Shown here: positions 60,451 to 64,000 of the stretch, piece by piece | How positions within the stretch are numbered: the stretch's first letter is position 1 | Layout: the number at the start of each line of letters is the position of its first letter | NCBI GenBank assembly: GCA_944322945.1 | Contig: CALUQN010000006.1 | Coordinates: 1 to 64,000 of the forward strand | DNA from: Candidatus Gastranaerophilales bacterium | Lineage (GTDB): Bacteria; Cyanobacteriota; Vampirovibrionia; Gastranaerophilales; Gastranaerophilaceae | Length of the DNA stretch: 64,000 nt | Direction: 5' to 3' | Made by a program: the position numbers and the translations under genes | The notes under the pieces: generated by a model | The model's input: the letters and a program-made list of their open reading frames with translations, nothing else | Databases searched by the model: none | What the model was told of the DNA's origin: nothing

Positions 60451-61373
60451 AATTGTTTAACCTCAATAATATTCCAGTCATCATCCCATTCAATTGAGCC
60501 TTTTATGTCAAGATTATGGTAATGATAAGGATTTTCAATCAACTGTTCAAATTCTTCATAAGAGAACAGAAGCCCGGATTTATAGAGCCTTTTTATAATC
60601 TCAGGAAGAAGAGTAGTGCTTCCGGCAATTGTTCCATCCGCAGAAGCCGCTCTCTCTCCGTCGTAATAGACTTTTTCGTCTGCAAAAATCATCTCTTTTT
60701 TATCACTTTTTGTTATCGGGAGAGAATCACTCACCAGAATAATTTTATCCAGCGGTTTTGATTTAAAAAGTAATTTCAAAGCGTCCTGTGAAACGTGCAC
60801 TCCGTCAGCGATAATTTCTGTATATAAATTATCATCAATCAAAGCTGAAAGAGCAGTTGTTTTCCCGCGGTGAACAACTCCGCTCATTGCGTTATAGAGA
60901 TGTGTTGCTCCTGTGCAGCAGGCTAAATCCCCGCCCGTGCAGTGACCTGCCTGAACTTTTATCCCTTTTGATAACAGATATTTGGAAAGTTCAAAATCTC
61001 TGTCCAGTTCCGGAGCAATAGTCACTATTTTGATAAAATCATCTTCTATAAGTTTATAGTTTTCTACAGCCGGAACAAGAAAATGTTTTACGTTATGAAT
61101 ACCTTTTTTTTCAGGATTTAGAAAAATCCCCTCAAGGTGCACACCTAAAATTTTTGCCATATCTGCCGTTTGAATTTCGGCAGCAGCTTTAATTACATCT
61201 ATAGCGCGGCGGGTATTTTCAACTGTATCGGTCACTATTGTCGGAAAAATTCCGCCGATACCGTATTGGAAGATTTTTTTTGATAATTCCAGCACCTGTT
61301 CAACTGTTGCTTTGTTGAAATCAACACCGAAACATCCGTGGAAATGCTGCTCTATTAATAATTTTGTTTTCAT
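60447..61373 (-). CDS. nagA: N-acetylglucosamine-6-phosphate deacetylase, short form
   Basis: 308 residues against about 380 for usual NagA. The N-terminal beta domain is missing: the protein starts with [16 protein letters not shown], the metal-binding H-x-H strand. [33 protein letters not shown] and the catalytic Asp in LVSDSLPIT are present. The Shine-Dalgarno GAGGG at 6 nt lies inside the adjoining repeat (61380-61446). Recycles amino sugars, perhaps from peptidoglycan. Confidence 0.9.
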   Translation of the reverse strand: MKTKLLIEQHFHGCFGVDFNKATVEQVLELSKKIFQYGIGGIFPTIVTDTVENTRRAIDVIKAAAEIQTADMAKILGVHLEGIFLNPEKKGIHNVKHFLVPAVENYKLIEDDFIKIVTIAPELDRDFELSKYLLSKGIKVQAGHCTGGDLACCTGATHLYNAMSGVVHRGKTTALSALIDDNLYTEIIADGVHVSQDALKLLFKSKPLDKIILVSDSLPITKSDKKEMIFADEKVYYDGERAASADGTIAGSTTLLPEIIKRLYKSGLLFSYEEFEQLIENPYHYHNLDIKGSIEWDDDWNIIEVKQL

Positions 61374-61379
61374 CTTGAA

Positions 61380-61446
61380 CCCTCACCCGAATTTTTAACG
61401 CTCGTTCCGCGCTTTAAAATTCTACCCTCTCCCAAAGGTAGAGGGT
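61380..61446. repeat. Diverged CCTCTCCC-type repeat between nagA and murE
   Basis: ccctcaccc, a 30-base insertion (gaatttttaacgctcgttcc...), then ccctctcccaaaggtagagg. Same family as the repeats flanking DUF559. Supplies the Shine-Dalgarno of nagA. Confidence 0.7.
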
Positions 61447-61454
61447 AATTATTT

Positions 61455-62927
61455 TTAAATAACACTGCCTTCAAAGACTTTTCTTGCTTCTTCCCTATCG
61501 TCAAAGTGGATAGTGCGGTCTTTAAGAATTTGATAATCCTCGTGACCTTTACCGGCAATCACAACAACGTCATTGTTAGCTGCAATAGTTTTCAAAAGCT
61601 GAATAGCCTTGCCTCTATCGGGTTCAACAGTGACTTTGTCGGAATCAACCGATTTTAATCCTGCAATAATATCAGTGATAATAGTCTGAGGGTCTTCACT
61701 TCTCGGATTATCGCTTGTAATAACAATTCTGTCCGCAATTCTTTCGGCAATTGCGCCCATTTTAGGACGTTTAGTTGCATCGCGGTCACCGCCGCAGCCA
61801 AACAGGCAAATCAATCTGCCGTCTTTAGGTGTAATTTCTCTTGCTGAATTTAAAACGTTTTCCAAGCCGTCAGGAGTGTGCGCGTAATCAACAATGACAA
61901 GCGGCTTTTTGACTACAACCTCAAATCTTCCGGCAACACCTTTTACATTTTCCAGAGCTTTCACTGCAATATCAAGGTGAATGCCCATAGCCATAGCCGC
62001 CGCAACAGATGCAAGCACGTTGTAAACACTGAACATTCCGTTCATGTGAAGATTAACTTTCTTTTCACCTTCCGGAGTTACAAGTGTAAATGTTGCACCG
62101 TTCAGTGAAAATTCAATGTCTTTTGCCATAATGTCAGCCTGTTGTTTTACCCCGTAGGTAATTTTTTTCACGCCGTCAGGCACTACAGACAAAAATCTTT
62201 CTCCGTAAGAATCATCAACATTGATTACTGCAAAAGAACCTTCTTCAAGATGTCTGAATAACAGAGCTTTTGCCTCAAAGTAATTATCCATTGTTATGTG
62301 ATAATCCAGATGATCTTGTGTCAAGTTTGTCAAAACAGCGCCGTTAAAACGGCAGCCGCCGACTCTGTTTTGATCCAGAGAGTGTGAACTGACCTCCATT
62401 ACAACATTATCAATTTTTTCAACATCTTTAATCATTCTTAATGTTGCTTGAAGTTCAGGTGCTTGCGGAGTGGTGTGTTTTGCATCGCGATACTCGCCGT
62501 TTGAGGATAATTTATACCCTAAAGTACCGATGAGTGCACATCTTTGACCATTTTCTTCCATAATTTTTTGGATAAGGTGGGTAACTGATGTTTTACCGTT
62601 TGTGCCTGTAATACCGATGAGATTAATACCTTTTGACGGGCTTGAATAAAATCTGTCAGCAATATCAGCCATTTTGTGGCGGGTTGAGGAGACAACAACC
62701 TGCGGGATTTTTATATCAAGTATTCTTTCAACAAGCAAAGCTGCCGCACCATTGTCGATGGCGTTTTGTGCAAAATCATGACCGTCTGCGTATTCGCCGG
62801 GCAGGCAGATAAATATATCGCCTTTCTTGGTCGTTTTGGAGTTATAAGAAATCCCGCTTATCTCTACATTTTTGAAATTTGCCAAATCTTTATAGTCTAA
62901 ATGTTCAATTAATTCTTCCAGTTTCAT
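61455..62927 (-). CDS. murE: UDP-MurNAc-L-Ala-D-Glu:meso-DAP ligase
   Basis: 490 residues. ATP site GITGTNGKTSVTHLI; ENGQRCALIGTLG; TTPQAPELQATLR; carbamylated Lys region ADIMAKD; DYAHTPDGL; and TSDNPRSEDP, the DNPR motif of meso-diaminopimelate-adding MurE. Cytoplasmic step of peptidoglycan synthesis. AGGAG precedes the ATG, 16 bases after the PBP gene. Confidence 0.97.
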   Translation of the reverse strand: MKLEELIEHLDYKDLANFKNVEISGISYNSKTTKKGDIFICLPGEYADGHDFAQNAIDNGAAALLVERILDIKIPQVVVSSTRHKMADIADRFYSSPSKGINLIGITGTNGKTSVTHLIQKIMEENGQRCALIGTLGYKLSSNGEYRDAKHTTPQAPELQATLRMIKDVEKIDNVVMEVSSHSLDQNRVGGCRFNGAVLTNLTQDHLDYHITMDNYFEAKALLFRHLEEGSFAVINVDDSYGERFLSVVPDGVKKITYGVKQQADIMAKDIEFSLNGATFTLVTPEGEKKVNLHMNGMFSVYNVLASVAAAMAMGIHLDIAVKALENVKGVAGRFEVVVKKPLVIVDYAHTPDGLENVLNSAREITPKDGRLICLFGCGGDRDATKRPKMGAIAERIADRIVITSDNPRSEDPQTIITDIIAGLKSVDSDKVTVEPDRGKAIQLLKTIAANNDVVVIAGKGHEDYQILKDRTIHFDDREEARKVFEGSVI

Positions 62928-62943
62928 TTTCTTTTTCTATCTC

Positions 62944-64000
62944 CTAGTTAGTCTTTTTCTCAATAGTTTTAACTTCTTCTTTATCAGGTTTCAGGTTCAT
63001 AATTCTTGCGATTTGAGAAGCTACCTCGTGGAATACAGGTCCTGCTACAGTATTGCCCCAGATAGCACCGACTTTTGCACTGTCAACCATTACATAAATC
63101 AGTACCTGAGGGTCTGACGCCGGCAGATAGCCGATAGTTGAGGTGTAATTGTAGTGGGTGTAGCCTGCTCCGTTTTCTTTCGGTTTGTTTGATGTGCCGG
63201 TTTTGGCGGCTACATTGTATTTATCCATTTTTATAGAAGATTTTCCGTTATTGACGGACGCCGCAAGAAGTTTTGTTATGGTATGGGCTGTCTGCGGTGA
63301 TACAACCTGAACTCTTTGTACTTTTACAGCTTCTTCTTCGGGTGAATATTTGATAACATGCGGGGTTACACGGACACCGTCATTTGCAAGCGCAGATACT
63401 GCTGAAATCATCTGCATTGCAGTGACTGATGTTCCATAGCCGTAAGCCATTGTTGCCTGGATACCCTGATCCCATCTCGGCCAGTTTGGAAGAAGCCCGA
63501 CTGATTCTCCCGGCAAATCTATACCTGTACGCTGTCCAAAACCGAATTTTCTCAAATAATCGTAAAATTCCTTGGGGGACATTGTTTTTGCAATATTAAT
63601 AGAGCCTATATTGCTTGAGTGTTCAAACAAATATTCAAGTGAAATCATCCCCGGATATGGATGTGTGCTGTAGTCATAGTTTTTAATTTCCCATTTGCCG
63701 ATAGTCATTTTACCGGTATCAAGCACTTCCGTGTTTTCGGTAATTTTTCCGGCATCCATTGCACTTGCGACCGTGATTGTCTTAAACGTAGACCCCGGTG
63801 GGAATACATCAGTCAGAGTCCAATTTTTAATCTGCAAAGGGGTTGCATTCCGGTAATTGTTCGGGTCATAGGTAGGATAAACAGCATACGCAAGAATTTC
63901 GCCGTTTTTAGGGTTCATAACAATTACGGTTCCGCGAAGCGCCTCTTTTTCCGTAATCATTTTTTCCAATTCTTTTTCGCAGATATGCTGGATTGCAGCA
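62944..64000 (-). CDS. Penicillin-binding protein transpeptidase, 5' end missing
   Basis: 352 codons of the transpeptidase domain; the reading frame runs off the window end (first visible codons AAIQHICEKELEKM). S-x-x-K is PGSTFK, S-x-N is EHSSN, K-T-G is AAKTGTSN. Class B monofunctional PBP, probably FtsI or a SpoVD/PBP2-like protein given its place before murE, as in division/cell wall clusters. No PASTA domain follows the transpeptidase. A TTG at 63969 is an internal codon, not the start. Confidence 0.93.
   Translation of the reverse strand, partial: AAIQHICEKELEKMITEKEALRGTVIVMNPKNGEILAYAVYPTYDPNNYRNATPLQIKNWTLTDVFPPGSTFKTITVASAMDAGKITENTEVLDTGKMTIGKWEIKNYDYSTHPYPGMISLEYLFEHSSNIGSINIAKTMSPKEFYDYLRKFGFGQRTGIDLPGESVGLLPNWPRWDQGIQATMAYGYGTSVTAMQMISAVSALANDGVRVTPHVIKYSPEEEAVKVQRVQVVSPQTAHTITKLLAASVNNGKSSIKMDKYNVAAKTGTSNKPKENGAGYTHYNYTSTIGYLPASDPQVLIYVMVDSAKVGAIWGNTVAGPVFHEVASQIARIMNLKPDKEEVKTIEKKTN

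Overview
The window is about 64 kb of AT-rich bacterial chromosome, densely packed on both strands. Several features together suggest a Gram-negative relative of the non-photosynthetic Cyanobacteria (Gastranaerophilales/Melainabacteria group). These are MlaE/MlaF-type lipid transport genes, a MurE with the meso-diaminopimelate DNPR motif, a PDZ/radical-SAM/DUF512 protein of a type common in Cyanobacteria, RNase Y with its YmdB-type partner, several prepilin-like proteins sharing the FTLAEVLITLGIIGVVAA leader, and a set of lineage-specific proteins with an N-terminal F-T/K/G-G motif. The assignment is inference from gene content; there is no rRNA operon or other decisive marker here.

Layout. 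1-650: tRNA-Thr(GGT) and tRNA-Tyr(GTA), with a degenerate tandem array upstream and a 128-bp tandem repeat downstream that re-copies the tRNA-Tyr 3' end and its terminator. 700-7300: a kinase-like hypothetical, DUF512 radical SAM, a PadR regulator, mlaE-mlaF, an aminotransferase and a prepilin-like gene broken by a one-base frame change at an AAAAAG site. 7300-13900: lineage-specific genes, mazG, a GT2-DUF616 glycosyltransferase, a nucleotidyltransferase-like gene, a RAYT (REP-associated transposase) flanked by its REP palindromes, and tRNA-Lys. 14-20 kb: a two-component pair, rmuC, a LysR regulator divergent from two alpha/beta hydrolases, and tatA. 20-30 kb: a TPR protein, pth, a LysM protein, ruvC, mtnA, a small secreted protein, a Fic protein with an elaborate operator, and tRNA-Gly. 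30-43 kb: rsmE-cca, two large tandem paralogous membrane proteins, a prepilin, efp-accB-accC, and rsgA-prenyl synthase-PAP2-like. 43-52 kb: a SWIM/SNF2 helicase, a DUF559 nuclease-like gene between near-identical inverted repeats, HU, a processive glycosyltransferase, apt, and a GlcF-type Fe-S protein. 52-64 kb: pepA, a CheR-like methyltransferase, rny-ymdB-PHP-prepilin-LOG, ilvD, nagA, and murE with a transpeptidase gene cut by the window end.

How it fits together. Most genes are housekeeping: envelope and peptidoglycan (MlaE/F, MurE, PBP, NagA), fatty acid initiation (AccB/AccC), isoprenoid synthesis, translation factors (EF-P, RsgA, Pth, RsmE, CCA enzyme) and RNA turnover (RNase Y, YmdB-like). 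Accessory interest lies between the genes. Several palindromic repeat families are dispersed here, and two of them bracket a small nuclease or transposase gene. One GC-rich element occurs twice with different but internally complementary terminal arms. Many promoters have an extended -10 (TGnTAtAAT or TGnTAAAAT), and at several genes the -10 box ends only 6-9 nt before the start codon, which implies leaderless mRNAs.
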